Assembly (NCBI GenBank): GCA_902552755.1
Contig: CACDHV010000006.1
Coordinates: 1-53,447, forward strand
Length of the DNA stretch: 53,447 nt
Origin: an uncultured Pelagibacteraceae bacterium
GTDB lineage: Bacteria > Pseudomonadota > Alphaproteobacteria > Pelagibacterales > Pelagibacteraceae
Direction: 5' to 3'
Shown: positions 36,944 through 47,292 of the stretch, in pieces
Layout: every line of letters starts with the position of its first letter
Position numbering within the stretch: the stretch's first letter is position 1
Program-made: the position numbers and the translations under genes
The notes under the pieces: model-generated
Told to the model about the DNA's origin: nothing
Seen by the model: only the letters and a program-made list of their open reading frames with translations
Database searches by the model: none

Positions 36944-37430
36944 AAAAATAAATTCTTTATTTGTTACTATGTTTGGAATTGGAAAATTACCAAGGATACC
37001 TGGTAGTTACGCCTCATTAGTTACAGTTATTTTCTTATACATAATATTTCATTTGCTACACATATCTGCCAACACCTTTTTATTTTTTTTAGTAGCTATT
37101 TTTATATTTTCATTATTTGCAGTAAATTTATTTATCAAAGATTTAACTAACAAAGACCCTAAAGAAGTTGTTATTGACGAGTTTATTGGTCAATCAATTC
37201 CAATATGCCTTTATGAAATTTCCCATAGTGAACCTACAGATCCAGCAAGGGTTCTAACCTTTTATTTTATAATGTTTATTCTTTTTAGAATTTTTGATAT
37301 TTCAAAACCCTACCCTGTAAGTTATTACGATAAAAACTTTAAAAATAGTTTTGGTGTTATAATGGATGATGTTTGTGCTGGTCTATACGTAGTTGCAATC
37401 CTCGTCTTTTATATGATTATATCATCATGA
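36936..37430 (+). CDS. pgpA: Phosphatidylglycerophosphatase A
   Basis: 164-residue membrane protein with a GIGKLPRIPGSYASL opening and the conserved acidic motif VIDEFIGQ, then FRIFDISKPYPVSYYD and MDDVCAG, the PgpA signature set. Dephosphorylates phosphatidylglycerophosphate to phosphatidylglycerol in the inner membrane. It overlaps ispDF upstream and cinA downstream (ATGA), the usual alphaproteobacterial arrangement. Confidence 0.92.
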   Translation: MLKKINSLFVTMFGIGKLPRIPGSYASLVTVIFLYIIFHLLHISANTFLFFLVAIFIFSLFAVNLFIKDLTNKDPKEVVIDEFIGQSIPICLYEISHSEPTDPARVLTFYFIMFILFRIFDISKPYPVSYYDKNFKNSFGVIMDDVCAGLYVVAILVFYMIISS

Positions 37431-37897
37431 GTAATTTATCCTTAAAAATTGTGAAATTACTAACTAGTAAAGGACTTACGGTATCTTTAGCTGAATCATG
37501 TACAGGAGGGCTATTATCTAGTTCAATTACATCTCATAGTGGGTCCTCTAAAATGTTTGATATGGGATTAGTGACTTATTCAAATAATTCAAAAGTAAAA
37601 TTACTTAAAGTTCCAAAAAAAACTATTTCTAAACATGGAGCAGTTAGCTATGAGACCTGTCTATCAATGGTTGAAAATTTAAGCAAGATTAGTAAATCAA
37701 ATATATCCATCTCAATCACCGGAGTCGCAGGCCCTAATGGTGGTACAAAAGAAAAACCAATTGGACTAGTTTACATAGGCCTTAAAAAAGGACGTAAAAT
37801 AATTATAAAGAAAAACTTATTTAAGAGTAAAAAAAGAATTTCAATTCAAAAAGCAACCGTCAACCAAGCTCTTAAAATGATTTTGAATATATTATAA
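37427..37897 (+). CDS. pncC: CinA-family nicotinamide-nucleotide amidohydrolase
   Basis: 156 residues starting at the ATG that overlaps the pgpA stop (ATGA); an upstream in-frame ATG at 37373 lies inside pgpA. Only the C-terminal CinA domain is present, with AESCTGGLLSSSI holding the catalytic Ser, VTYSNNSKVKLLKVP, and SITGVAGPNGGTKEKPIGLVYI. The domain deamidates nicotinamide mononucleotide to recycle NAD. Its last 6 bases overlap the end of the opposite-strand gene. Confidence 0.92.
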   Translation: MSNLSLKIVKLLTSKGLTVSLAESCTGGLLSSSITSHSGSSKMFDMGLVTYSNNSKVKLLKVPKKTISKHGAVSYETCLSMVENLSKISKSNISISITGVAGPNGGTKEKPIGLVYIGLKKGRKIIIKKNLFKSKKRISIQKATVNQALKMILNIL

Positions 37898-38329
37898 ACT
37901 TTCGGCTCTTTTCTGAAATGCATCAGCTATTTTTTCAAGTCCAAACTTAAATGATTTAGTCATTAAAATATTCAAAAACTTATTTTTAATTTCAAAATCA
38001 ACATCAAAGGTTACCTCTGTTAAAGCCCCCTGCTCAACAAATTTCCAATTATTTTTTAAATAATTTAGTGGACCATCAATATTTGTTACAAAAATTTTAT
38101 CTTCTTTTTTATTAAATTTAACATCACTTTTATAGGTATCTATAAAAGGTCCTTTTCCTATTGTAAGATCAGCAACAATAAGTGTTAGATCTCCTTTTTG
38201 TTTCCTTTCATGTATTTTTGAACCCTGACAGAATGGAACAAATTCAGGGTATTTTTCAATATCTAAAACGAACTCTATGAGTTTGTCTTTTTTGTTATCA
38301 ATTAATCTCTTAACTGATGCTTTTGGCAT
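37892..38329 (-). CDS. Coq10/RatA-type START-domain lipid-binding protein
   Basis: 145-residue protein covering a single START/polyketide-cyclase-like fold with YPEFVPFCQGSKI near residue 33, typical of the Coq10/RatA family. Members bind ubiquinone and support respiratory electron transfer; in Escherichia coli RatA was described as a ribosome-binding toxin. The ubiquinone role is more likely here, given the alphaproteobacterial location next to lipA. Its start overlaps lipA stop by one base. Confidence 0.85.
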   Translation of the reverse strand: MPKASVKRLIDNKKDKLIEFVLDIEKYPEFVPFCQGSKIHERKQKGDLTLIVADLTIGKGPFIDTYKSDVKFNKKEDKIFVTNIDGPLNYLKNNWKFVEQGALTEVTFDVDFEIKNKFLNILMTKSFKFGLEKIADAFQKRAESL

Positions 38330-39261
38330 TAATGAATGTTTTTTCTATTATTTTTAAGTTTATTAAAATCTTCATCAGCATGATAAGAAGATCTTGTTAA
38401 AGGTGAGGAAGATACTAATATAAATCCTTTAGATTTTGCTATTTTTCCAAGCTCTTTAAATTCATCTGGGTGATAATACCTGTTTAATGGAAAGTGCTTG
38501 TTCGAAGGTTGAAGATATTGACCAATTGTTAAAAAATCAACTTCTGCAGATCTTAGATCATCCATAACTTGAATTATCTCATCCTTTGATTCACCAAATC
38601 CAACCATAATTCCTGATTTTGTAAAAACATTTTTATTAAACTTTTTGGCATTTTTTAAAAGTTCCAATGATCCAAAGTATCTTGCACCAGGTCTTACTTT
38701 TACGTACAGACTAGGTACGGTTTCGATATTGTGATTAAAAACATCAGGGTTTGCCTCTAATACTCTTTTGTAAGCATCACCTTTTCGTAAAAAATCAGGA
38801 GTTAAAACTTCAATTGTGGTATTTGGATTTTTTTTCCTTGTTGTAATAATAACATCGTGAAAATGGTTTGAACCACCATCAGAAAGATCGTCTCTATCAA
38901 CAGAAGTTATTACCACATGTCTTAAATTAAGTTTATTTACAGCATTTGCTATTTTAATTGGCTCAAACTGATCTAATTTTTCTGGTTTTCCTGTTTTAAC
39001 ATCACAAAAAGCACATGCTCTAGTACATGTATCTCCCATTATCATTAGCGTTGCATGTCTTTTGCTCCAGCATTCAGTAATATTTGGACAATTAGCTTCT
39101 TGGCAAACTGTTACAAGATTATCTTTGTTAACAACCGTTTTAGTTAAAAAAAATTCTTTGCTATTTAAAAGCTTCGATCTAATCCATTCAGGTTTCTTTT
39201 TGATAGGATTAATCGGCTTATTAACTTTTTCAGGATGTCTTGGTCTATTTTTGATTTCCAT
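38329..39261 (-). CDS. lipA: Lipoyl synthase
   Basis: 310-residue radical-SAM enzyme. The auxiliary cluster ligands are Cys53, Cys58 and Cys64 ([12 protein letters not shown]) and the radical-SAM ligands are Cys79, Cys83 and Cys86 (CTRACAFC). The C-terminal [11 protein letters not shown] supplies the conserved serine ligand. Inserts two sulfurs into octanoylated E2 and H proteins. It overlaps the ftsB end by 17 bases. In many relatives pdhABC-lpd lie between ftsB and lipA; here they are not present. Confidence 0.96.
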   Translation of the reverse strand: MEIKNRPRHPEKVNKPINPIKKKPEWIRSKLLNSKEFFLTKTVVNKDNLVTVCQEANCPNITECWSKRHATLMIMGDTCTRACAFCDVKTGKPEKLDQFEPIKIANAVNKLNLRHVVITSVDRDDLSDGGSNHFHDVIITTRKKNPNTTIEVLTPDFLRKGDAYKRVLEANPDVFNHNIETVPSLYVKVRPGARYFGSLELLKNAKKFNKNVFTKSGIMVGFGESKDEIIQVMDDLRSAEVDFLTIGQYLQPSNKHFPLNRYYHPDEFKELGKIAKSKGFILVSSSPLTRSSYHADEDFNKLKNNRKNIH

Positions 39262-39553
39262 TGTCTTTGATTATATAGGTAGTCTCACCTTCTTTTCCAA
39301 ATAAAAACTTTTCTCTTATTAATATTTCTATGAAATCTAGATCTATATTTTCTGTTAATAGTGAATTTTTGTGCTCTAAATCCTCTATTTTAGCATTTAG
39401 AGTGATTTGATCATTTTTTAGTTGTTCATATATATCTTTCTTTTCCATGTAAGAAATAAGACCTCTATCACCATCTAATAAATTAAAGAAAAAATAGATG
39501 AATAGGAATGTGATGATAAGAATAAAATAGTTTTTTTTTAATTTTTGTAACAT
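39245..39553 (-). CDS. ftsB: Cell division protein FtsB/DivIC family
   Basis: 102 residues: short cytoplasmic N terminus, one membrane helix (about 9-24) and a coiled coil (about 35-70) ending in the conserved [17 protein letters not shown] block. FtsB joins FtsL and FtsQ in the divisome. It lies directly after eno with a one-base overlap, its typical location. Confidence 0.88.
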   Translation of the reverse strand: MLQKLKKNYFILIITFLFIYFFFNLLDGDRGLISYMEKKDIYEQLKNDQITLNAKIEDLEHKNSLLTENIDLDFIEILIREKFLFGKEGETTYIIKDNGNQK

Positions 39554-40812
39554 TAATCAATTCTATTCATTTTAGCCGATCTACCAAGATCTTCTTCAAT
39601 ACGAATTAGTTGGTTATATTTTGCTATTCTCTCTGATCTAGCTAGAGAACCTGTTTTGATTTGATTTGAATTAGTACCTACCGCTAAATCAGCTATAAAT
39701 GTATCTTCAGTATCACCCGATCTATGAGAGATGATTGTTTTAAACCCAATTAGTTGAGCAAATTTAATTACTTCTAAAGTTTCGGTTACAGTTCCTATTT
39801 GATTCAATTTTATTAAAATACTATTTGCAGATAAGTTTAGAAAGCCTATTTTTAATCTTTCAAGATTAGTAACAAAAAGATCATCACCTATTATTTGTGT
39901 TTTGTTTTTTGTTCCATTTACAAATTTAGACCATGCCTTCCAATCATCTTCACCAAATGGATCCTCAATTGATTTAATTTGATATTTTTTAATAAGTTGT
40001 AAGTATTTTTTAATTGATTGATCAACACTTATGTAGTTTTTTGAATGAATAGAATATTTGCCTTTTTTAATTAATTCATTTGCTGCAACATCTAAACAAA
40101 TAGATATATCTTTACCATTTTTAAAACCTGATTTTTTGATCGCTTGAACTATAAGTTTTAAAGCACTCTCATTATCGCTTATCATTGGTGCAAATCCACC
40201 TTCGTCACCTACATTAATAGAGTGGCCTGCTTTTTTTAATAATACTTTTAAATTATTTATTACTAAAAAACACATTCTGACAGCATCATTAAATGATTTT
40301 GCTTTGTCAGGTCTAATCATAAACTCTTGTATTCTAAGGCCATTATCAGCATGTGCACCCCCATTAATAATATTCATTAAAGGAAAGGGGAGTTTAAAAT
40401 TTTTTTTAACAATAAAATTTTTATACAAAGGTATTTTTTTAACTTTTGCTGACAATTTTTTTACAGCCATGGATACAGCTAAGATTGTATTCGCACCTAA
40501 CTTTGTTTTTTGTTTTGTGCCATCTAATTTTATAAGAATACTATCTATTCTCTCTTGGTAATGGATATTTTGATTTTTTAATTTTTTTGAAATTAATTTA
40601 TTAACAGTTGCTACTGGTATTAAAACACTTTTTCCTAAGTATTTTTTATTACTCTTATCTCTTTTTTCATAGGCCTCAAAAGTTCCTGTTGAAGCACCTG
40701 AAGGACAAATTGCTGACGCACTTAAATTATTTGAAAATACTTCAGCCTCAATTGTAGGATTTCCTCTGCTATCATATACCTGCCTGGCTACAACTCTTTT
40801 GATTTTGCTCAT
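39553..40812 (-). CDS. eno: Enolase
   Basis: 419 residues, usual length. Converts 2-phosphoglycerate to phosphoenolpyruvate. Signature blocks are VYDSRGNPTIEAEV at the N terminus, PLMNIINGGAHADN, VGDEGGFAP (catalytic Glu), IEDPFGEDDW (metal ligand) and SHRSGDTEDTFIADLAVG. It follows kdsA by 3 bases and overlaps ftsB by one base. Confidence 0.97.
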   Translation of the reverse strand: MSKIKRVVARQVYDSRGNPTIEAEVFSNNLSASAICPSGASTGTFEAYEKRDKSNKKYLGKSVLIPVATVNKLISKKLKNQNIHYQERIDSILIKLDGTKQKTKLGANTILAVSMAVKKLSAKVKKIPLYKNFIVKKNFKLPFPLMNIINGGAHADNGLRIQEFMIRPDKAKSFNDAVRMCFLVINNLKVLLKKAGHSINVGDEGGFAPMISDNESALKLIVQAIKKSGFKNGKDISICLDVAANELIKKGKYSIHSKNYISVDQSIKKYLQLIKKYQIKSIEDPFGEDDWKAWSKFVNGTKNKTQIIGDDLFVTNLERLKIGFLNLSANSILIKLNQIGTVTETLEVIKFAQLIGFKTIISHRSGDTEDTFIADLAVGTNSNQIKTGSLARSERIAKYNQLIRIEEDLGRSAKMNRID

Positions 40813-40815
40813 TAA

Positions 40816-41640
40816 TTACTTTTTAACTAAATTATCAATTTCTACAATTTGATTAATTAGCTCGTCTAATTTATCTAACGGAACCATGTTTGGACCATCT
40901 GATGGAGCATTATCAGGGTCCTGATGTGTTTCCAAAAAAATAGCTGCAACTCCTACTGCAACTGCGGCTCTTGATAAATACTCAACAAATTCTCTTTGAC
41001 CACCGCTTTTTTCGCCCAGACCACCAGGTTGTTGCACTGAATGAGTTCCATCGAATACCACTGGATAACCGTTTTTTGCCATGATGGGAATAGATCTCAT
41101 ATCTGAGACCAATGTATTATAACCAAAGCTAGCACCTCTTTCTGTGACTAAAATATTTTTATTCCCACTGTCTGAAATTTTTTTTGTTACATTAACCATA
41201 TCCCAAGGTGCTAGGAATTGACCTTTTTTTACATTAATAATTTTATTGGTTTTAGCAGCAGCAATTAATAAATCTGTTTGCCTACAAAGAAATGCTGGTA
41301 TCTGAAGAACATCCACATGTTGAGAAACTAGGGAACATTGTTCTTCATTATGTATATCAGTTAAAACAGGCACATTAATTTCTTTTTTGATTTTATCAAA
41401 TACAGGCAGAGAATTTTCTAAACCAACTCCTCTTTTGCCTTTCAAGCTTGTTCTATTAGCCTTATCAAATGAAGTTTTATAAATAAATCCAATATTATAC
41501 TTTGTCGTGATTTCTTTAATTTTACCTGCCATGTCCAAAGCATGTTGTTCTGTTTCTAGTTGGCAAGGTCCAGAAATAAGACAAATTTTATTCTTATTTG
41601 AAATTTCTATACCGTTACAATTAACTATTTTATTTTCCAT
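40816..41640 (-). CDS. kdsA: 3-deoxy-D-manno-octulosonate 8-phosphate synthase
   Basis: 274 residues. Condenses arabinose-5-phosphate with phosphoenolpyruvate to Kdo-8-phosphate for lipopolysaccharide. Matches include [41 protein letters not shown] and [12 protein letters not shown]. It overlaps the 3' end of pyrG by 11 bases. Being next to enolase, its substrate source, is the conserved arrangement. Confidence 0.96.
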   Translation of the reverse strand: MENKIVNCNGIEISNKNKICLISGPCQLETEQHALDMAGKIKEITTKYNIGFIYKTSFDKANRTSLKGKRGVGLENSLPVFDKIKKEINVPVLTDIHNEEQCSLVSQHVDVLQIPAFLCRQTDLLIAAAKTNKIINVKKGQFLAPWDMVNVTKKISDSGNKNILVTERGASFGYNTLVSDMRSIPIMAKNGYPVVFDGTHSVQQPGGLGEKSGGQREFVEYLSRAAVAVGVAAIFLETHQDPDNAPSDGPNMVPLDKLDELINQIVEIDNLVKK

Positions 41641-43252
41641 TAAAAGATTTTGCAGCTTTAATAAATGATGAGAATAAAGGATGGGGATTCAAAGGTCTAG
41701 ATTTAAATTCCGGATGAAATTGAACTCCAATAAACCATGGATGATTTTTAAGTTCAATAATTTCAGGTAATTTATTGTCAGGAGAAATTCCAGAAAACAT
41801 CAAGCCTTTTTTTTCAAATTTTTGCATTAAATTTATATTGACCTCATATCTATGTCTGTGTCTCTCTCTAATCATATTAGATTTATAAATACTTTTTATG
41901 GCAGAATTATTTCTTAGTTTTGCCTCATATAGACCTAATCTCATTGTTCCTCCCAGGTTTTTATCAGTTCCTTTTATAATTTTTCCATCTTTGTTCCATT
42001 CATCAATTAATCCTATTACAGGAAAACAATTTTTATCTAATTCACTAGAACCAGCTTTTTTAATTTTTAAAATATTTCTTGCAAATTCAATCATGGCCAT
42101 TTGCATTCCAAAACAAATACCTAAAAAAGGTATTTTTCTCTCTCTAGCATATTTAATTGCCTCAATTTTTCCTTCTGTTCCTCTTTTACCAAACCCTCCT
42201 GGTATCAGTATTCCTGATACATTCTTTAATTTTGATTTAATTTCTTTTGATCCAAGTTTATCTGACTCAATTCTTATTAAGTTAACTTTAACTTTATTTG
42301 AAATTCCTCCATGTGTAAGAGCCTCATCAAGTGATTTATAGGCATCTTTTAGGTTTACATATTTACCTATGATAGCAATATTTAGTGTTTTTTTTGTTTT
42401 TAAAACTATATTTGTAATTTTTTTCCAAGGTAGCAAGTTTGGTCTTTTTTTAGATTTTATTTTAAAATATTTTAAAACTTGCTTATCTAATTTTTGATTA
42501 AAGAAACTTATTGGAGCTTCATAAATAGTTTTTACATCAACTGTCTCTATAACATTAGCAATATCTACATTGCAAAATAAGGATATTTTTCTTCTTTGAT
42601 CTAAAGGAATAGACTGTTGAGATCTACAGATCACTATATCAGGTTGAATTCCTATACTTCTTAATTCTTTAACAGAATGCTGTGTCGGCTTTGTTTTAAT
42701 TTCATCTGAAGATTTTAAAAAAGGAACAAATGTTAAGTGAATAAATAATGATTTTGATCTTTCATTATCATTAGAAAACTGTCTTATAGCTTCTAAAAAT
42801 GGTAAACTCTCAATATCACCAACTGTTCCTCCAATTTCACAAATTACAAAATCTTCATTTGTTATATCTTTTTTTATAAACTCTTTAATTCTATCCGTAA
42901 CGTGAGGAATTACTTGAACTGTTTTTCCAAGATAACCTCCTCTTCTTTCTTTTTTTATAATATCACTATAAATTCTACCAGTAGTAATGTTGTCAGACTG
43001 TTTAGCTGAAATATTTGTGAATCTTTCGTAATGCCCTAAATCTAAATCGGTTTCAGCCCCATCGTCGGTTACAAAAACTTCACCATGTTGAAAAGGACTC
43101 ATTGTTCCTGGATCTACATTTAAATAGGGATCCATTTTTCTTATTCTAACCTTATAACCTTGTGATCTAAGCAAATATCCAAGAGATGCTGATGACAAAC
43201 CTTTACCTAATGATGATACCACGCCGCCAGTGACAAATATATATCGCGCCAT
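41630..43252 (-). CDS. pyrG: CTP synthase
   Basis: 540 residues. The N-terminal synthase domain starts [24 protein letters not shown], with the ATP-binding P-loop-like region, and continues with [39 protein letters not shown]. The C-terminal glutaminase has [11 protein letters not shown] (nucleophile Cys) and VQFHPE. Makes CTP from UTP, ATP and glutamine. Located after secG. Confidence 0.97.
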   Translation of the reverse strand: MARYIFVTGGVVSSLGKGLSSASLGYLLRSQGYKVRIRKMDPYLNVDPGTMSPFQHGEVFVTDDGAETDLDLGHYERFTNISAKQSDNITTGRIYSDIIKKERRGGYLGKTVQVIPHVTDRIKEFIKKDITNEDFVICEIGGTVGDIESLPFLEAIRQFSNDNERSKSLFIHLTFVPFLKSSDEIKTKPTQHSVKELRSIGIQPDIVICRSQQSIPLDQRRKISLFCNVDIANVIETVDVKTIYEAPISFFNQKLDKQVLKYFKIKSKKRPNLLPWKKITNIVLKTKKTLNIAIIGKYVNLKDAYKSLDEALTHGGISNKVKVNLIRIESDKLGSKEIKSKLKNVSGILIPGGFGKRGTEGKIEAIKYARERKIPFLGICFGMQMAMIEFARNILKIKKAGSSELDKNCFPVIGLIDEWNKDGKIIKGTDKNLGGTMRLGLYEAKLRNNSAIKSIYKSNMIRERHRHRYEVNINLMQKFEKKGLMFSGISPDNKLPEIIELKNHPWFIGVQFHPEFKSRPLNPHPLFSSFIKAAKSFNGK

Positions 43253-43292
43253 GGAATTATGTTATAGCCAATGATTTGTAAAAATAAAAGTA

Positions 43293-43595
43293 TTAATTAT
43301 TATTTTCTGGTAATTTAGGAGCATCATCTGCATTTTCTTCTATTTTATCAATGACAGAAGTATTTGAAGGAAGATCTCCTCGAGAAATAATAGTCAATCC
43401 TAGACTGCAAATTATGAATAATGTTGCAACAATAGCCGTTGCTTTAGTCATAAAATTCCCAGCTGACCTTGAAAACATAAAGTTATCTTGAGATACTCCG
43501 ATACCTAAGGCTCCACCTTCAGATTTTTGAAATAATACCAGCAAAACTAAAATTGCAGCTAATATTATATTTATAATTAATAGTATATTTTCCAC
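43293..43595 (-). CDS. secG: Protein translocase subunit SecG
   Basis: 100-residue protein with two membrane helices (about 4-22 and 50-70) and the typical LVLFQKSEGGALGIG region between them, then an acidic hydrophilic tail. Accessory subunit of the SecYEG channel. Five bases after tpiA. Confidence 0.9.
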   Translation of the reverse strand: MENILLIINIILAAILVLLVLFQKSEGGALGIGVSQDNFMFSRSAGNFMTKATAIVATLFIICSLGLTIISRGDLPSNTSVIDKIEENADDAPKLPENNN

Positions 43596-43600
43596 GACGC

Positions 43601-44347
43601 CTAATTAATTGATTTTTTCATTATATCAATAAATATTTTTTCATTAGTTGATGCTCCACCAATCAAAAAACCATCAATATTATCGATTCTCATTAAATTT
43701 TTTATATTTTTTGGGTTTACAGAGCCTCCATATAAAATCTTAGATTTTGTAAATTTTTTTGAAATCTTTAAGGTGTTTCTTATAAATCTAATATTTTTTT
43801 TTAAATCATTTTCACTAGGAATTATGCCTGTACCAATCGACCAAACGGGTTCGTAAGCAATTATAACTTTATTTAAATTCTTTAATTTTTTTAAACCTTC
43901 AAGTAATTGTTTTTTTAAAACATATTTTGTTTTATTTTTTTTTTTATCAATTAATTTTTCACCTATGCATAAAATAACATTTAATTTTTCGTTAAGTGCA
44001 GACTTAATCTTTAAATTAATTTTTTTATTATCATTTTCTGCTCTTGTTTCTGAATGTCCAATTATAACAAACTTACCTCCTAAATCTTTAATCATCTTTG
44101 AACTAATAGCTCCTGTGAAAGGTCCATAGTTTTGTTGCACATGACAATCTTGTGCACCAATTTCAATATTTGAATTTTTTGTTTTATCTACAAATGATTT
44201 GATCAAAGTATAAGGTGGACAATAAACAATATTGGCTTTAAGTTTCTTAGTTTTTGAATAACTTACTACTTTATTTAATGAATTAACTGATTTGACTGAC
44301 CCAAACATCTTCCAATTGGCAATGAAATAAATTTTATTATTTGTCAT
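43601..44347 (-). CDS. tpiA: Triosephosphate isomerase
   Basis: 248 residues, TIM barrel. Active-site blocks are FIANWKM (Lys13), IIGHSETR (catalytic His) and YEPVWSIGTG (catalytic Glu), with loop ILYGGSVNPKN at the C terminus. Interconverts the triose phosphates. First gene of the tpiA-secG-pyrG-kdsA-eno-ftsB-lipA run and divergent from the ppiD-like gene with 61 bases between. Confidence 0.96.
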   Translation of the reverse strand: MTNNKIYFIANWKMFGSVKSVNSLNKVVSYSKTKKLKANIVYCPPYTLIKSFVDKTKNSNIEIGAQDCHVQQNYGPFTGAISSKMIKDLGGKFVIIGHSETRAENDNKKINLKIKSALNEKLNVILCIGEKLIDKKKNKTKYVLKKQLLEGLKKLKNLNKVIIAYEPVWSIGTGIIPSENDLKKNIRFIRNTLKISKKFTKSKILYGGSVNPKNIKNLMRIDNIDGFLIGGASTNEKIFIDIMKKSIN

Positions 44348-44408
44348 AAAGATTAATATAATTTATATGTTTATTTTTTTTTAGATCAATAAATAAAGAC
44401 TATAGATT

Positions 44409-45830
44409 ATGATAAATAAATTAAGAGGTTTCTCAAATTCCAAATTAGCTGGAGTGATTGTAGGAATAATTATAATTCCATTTGTGTTTTGGGGCATGGG
44501 TAGTGTTTTTAGTGGAGGCAATACTAACAACGTTGCTAAGATAAACAATGAAACAATCTCTTCAAAAGATTTTATAAACTTTATAAATGAATCAAGACTT
44601 ACAAATGAAATTATAAAAGCAAATATAGATAAAAATATTATTGAAAATATCTTATCAGAATTGGTATCTGAAAAATTAATTGAGATGGAAATTAAAAAAT
44701 TAAATGTATCTATGTCTGAGGAAGCTTTAGCAAATAAAATAAAATCTAATTCAATTCTACTTGATGATAATAAGAAGTTTTCAAGAGTTAAGTATGAAAA
44801 ATTTCTGTTAGAAAATAACTTAAGTGCTACAACATTTGAAAATTCATTAAAGAAACAAGAACTAAAAGAAAATTTATTTAATTATATTAGTGGAGGAATT
44901 AAGTCGCCTTATTTTTTAAAAAATAAAATATTTATCAATGAAAATAAAAAAATAGAGATCGAATTTTTAGATTTAGATTTAATTCATGATAAAACAGCAA
45001 CTAATTTAGAAGTTGAGGATTTCATTAAAAATCATCAAGAAGTTTTGAAAATTGATTTTATTGATGTGACTTATGCGAAAATTACTCCTAAAAATCTTAT
45101 AGAAATAGATGAGTTTAATGACGAATTTTTTAAGAAAATTGATGAGATAGAAAATAATATTTTAAACGGATCAAATATTAGAGAAATTAATGAGATTTAT
45201 AATTTCAAACTAAATGAAATTAACAATTTTGTATTAAATGATGATTCCGATGAAATACTTGAAGAAATTTACTCAAGAAGAAACCAGGATAAAATACAAC
45301 TAGTTGACAAAAATGATTATTATCTAATTTTTGAAATATCAAATGTCAATAAAAAAATTCCAAACAAAGCAGATCCAAAATTTTTAGAAAAAGTTAAAAA
45401 TAATGTAATTTTAAAAAAGAAATTTGAATTTAATAAAAGTCTTTTTGAAAAAATTGACGCAAATATATTAAATGATGATGAGTTTTTGAAATTATCAAAA
45501 GATACAAAAAATATTAAAACTATAACTGTTAAAAATAGTAATGATTACGAAATTTTTGACCCAGATTCTTTAAAACTTTTATACACATTACCGAAAGAAA
45601 GTTTCTCGTTAGTAACAGGGGAAACAAATAAAGTGTTTCTTATAAAAATTAAGAATATTTATTATGCAGATATGAAAAAAAATACTGACAATGTTGAAGA
45701 ATATTCTACTAAAGCAAATAACGATATTATTAATGATGTATATACATCTTATGATCTATCTTTAAATTCAAAATATAAGGTAAAAATTTTCAATCAAACA
45801 ATTGATAGAGTTAAAAATTATTTTAGATAA
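44409..45830 (+). CDS. PpiD/SurA-like periplasmic folding factor without clear PPIase domain
   Basis: 473 residues. An N-terminal membrane helix (about 12-31, preceded by MINKLRGFSNSK) anchors a chaperone domain of the SurA_N type (about 38-170: VAKINNETISSKDFINFI..., VSEKLIEMEIKKL). The family member PpiD is about 620 residues and has a parvulin domain; here the central region (about 200-330) does not show the usual GGDLG and HII-type parvulin motifs, so isomerase activity is doubtful. It is likely a chaperone at the Sec exit site. Its stop overlaps the trpE start by one base, the conserved position. Confidence 0.82.
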   Translation: MINKLRGFSNSKLAGVIVGIIIIPFVFWGMGSVFSGGNTNNVAKINNETISSKDFINFINESRLTNEIIKANIDKNIIENILSELVSEKLIEMEIKKLNVSMSEEALANKIKSNSILLDDNKKFSRVKYEKFLLENNLSATTFENSLKKQELKENLFNYISGGIKSPYFLKNKIFINENKKIEIEFLDLDLIHDKTATNLEVEDFIKNHQEVLKIDFIDVTYAKITPKNLIEIDEFNDEFFKKIDEIENNILNGSNIREINEIYNFKLNEINNFVLNDDSDEILEEIYSRRNQDKIQLVDKNDYYLIFEISNVNKKIPNKADPKFLEKVKNNVILKKKFEFNKSLFEKIDANILNDDEFLKLSKDTKNIKTITVKNSNDYEIFDPDSLKLLYTLPKESFSLVTGETNKVFLIKIKNIYYADMKKNTDNVEEYSTKANNDIINDVYTSYDLSLNSKYKVKIFNQTIDRVKNYFR

Positions 45831-47287
45831 TGTTGAATATTGATCTAAAATTATTTAAAAAAAATCACAAAAAGAGTAAAAATCAAGTTCTTTACTATGC
45901 GATTAAATCAAATGGCCTAAAAGAAATAGAAAATTTAATTAATAACTTTTTAAATGTAAGAAATAGCTTCGTATTCGAGTCTGTTGAAAAAGGTTTCATA
46001 AAAGGCAGATATACAATTTTTGGTAAAAATCCTGATAAAATTTGGGAATTTAATAATAATAATTGTGTTTTGAAGTATGAAAATAAAAGGAAGAAATTAA
46101 GAGGAACTCCAAAAGATAATATTGAGAAAATAATCGAAAATTTTAATTTCAAAATACCAAGCGAATTGCCACCAATTAGCTCAATTATATCAGGGTATTT
46201 CTCTTATGATACAATAAGATATATTGAGAAAATTCCTAATACGACAAAAAATGATCTCAAAATTCCTGATGCAAGAATTTTGAGACCAAAAAATCTAGTT
46301 GTTTTTGATAATATTAAAAAAAAATTATTTTTTATAGTTAATTGTTTTTTTGATGAAAAAATCAAAAATTATCAAGCTAAATATGATCAAATACAAAAAG
46401 AAATAGAAGAAATGATATTTTTGGCAAATTATAGTTACAAGATAAATCAGCCAGAAACTAGGATTTCAAAAATAAAAATTAAATCAAATATTTCAAAAAA
46501 AAAATTCCTTAGTAATGTTTCTAAAGCTAAAAATTACATTAAAATAGGAGATATTTTTCAAGTTGTTCTAAGTCAAAGGTTCGAAACTGATCTTAATAAA
46601 GAACCATTAGATATTTATAAAAAATTGAGAATTACTAACCCTTCACCTTTCATGTATTTTTTTAACTTTGAAGATTTCCAAATTATAGGTGCGAGTCCTG
46701 AGATTCTTGTGAGACTCAGAGATAATAAAATAACCATTAGACCTATTGCTGGCACAAGACCTAGAGGTAAAAATAAAAAAGAAGACAAATTTTATGAAAA
46801 AGATCTTTTAGAAGATAAAAAAGAGCTTTCTGAACACTTAATGCTTCTTGATCTTGGAAGAAACGATACTGGAAAAGTTTCTAAAATTAACTCTGTTAAA
46901 GTAACCGAAAGTTTTAAGATAGAGCGATATTCACATGTAATGCACATAGTCTCAAATGTTGAAGGTGTATTTAATAAAAAATTTGGTAAATTTGATACGT
47001 TATTAGCTGGTTTTCCTGCTGGAACGGTATCAGGAGCACCTAAAATAAGAGCCATGGAGATTATAGATCAATTAGAAACGACTAGAAGAAAAGTTTATGC
47101 TGGTGGTATTGGTTATTTTTCTGCAAATGGTGATTTTGATACTTGTATTGCGCTTAGAACAGCAATTTCAAAAAATAAAAAATTTTACGTACAGTCTGGC
47201 GCAGGAATTGTTGCTGATAGTAAACCTATTAATGAATTTAATGAAACAGTTAATAAAGCAAAAGCTTTAATTAAGGCATTAGAATAA
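45830..47287 (+). CDS. trpE: Anthranilate synthase component I
   Basis: 485 residues. The chorismate-binding domain shows IGDIFQVVLSQRF, NPSPFMYFF, GASPEILVR, RPIAGTRPRG and GFPAGTVSGAPKIRAMEII. The N-terminal domain carries the tryptophan feedback element, here the ESVEKGFIKGRYTIFG region in place of the usual LLES motif context. With TrpG it makes anthranilate from chorismate. The ATG overlaps the stop of the preceding gene; no trp leader peptide is visible. Confidence 0.95.
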   Translation: MLNIDLKLFKKNHKKSKNQVLYYAIKSNGLKEIENLINNFLNVRNSFVFESVEKGFIKGRYTIFGKNPDKIWEFNNNNCVLKYENKRKKLRGTPKDNIEKIIENFNFKIPSELPPISSIISGYFSYDTIRYIEKIPNTTKNDLKIPDARILRPKNLVVFDNIKKKLFFIVNCFFDEKIKNYQAKYDQIQKEIEEMIFLANYSYKINQPETRISKIKIKSNISKKKFLSNVSKAKNYIKIGDIFQVVLSQRFETDLNKEPLDIYKKLRITNPSPFMYFFNFEDFQIIGASPEILVRLRDNKITIRPIAGTRPRGKNKKEDKFYEKDLLEDKKELSEHLMLLDLGRNDTGKVSKINSVKVTESFKIERYSHVMHIVSNVEGVFNKKFGKFDTLLAGFPAGTVSGAPKIRAMEIIDQLETTRRKVYAGGIGYFSANGDFDTCIALRTAISKNKKFYVQSGAGIVADSKPINEFNETVNKAKALIKALE

Positions 47288-47292
47288 ATAAG

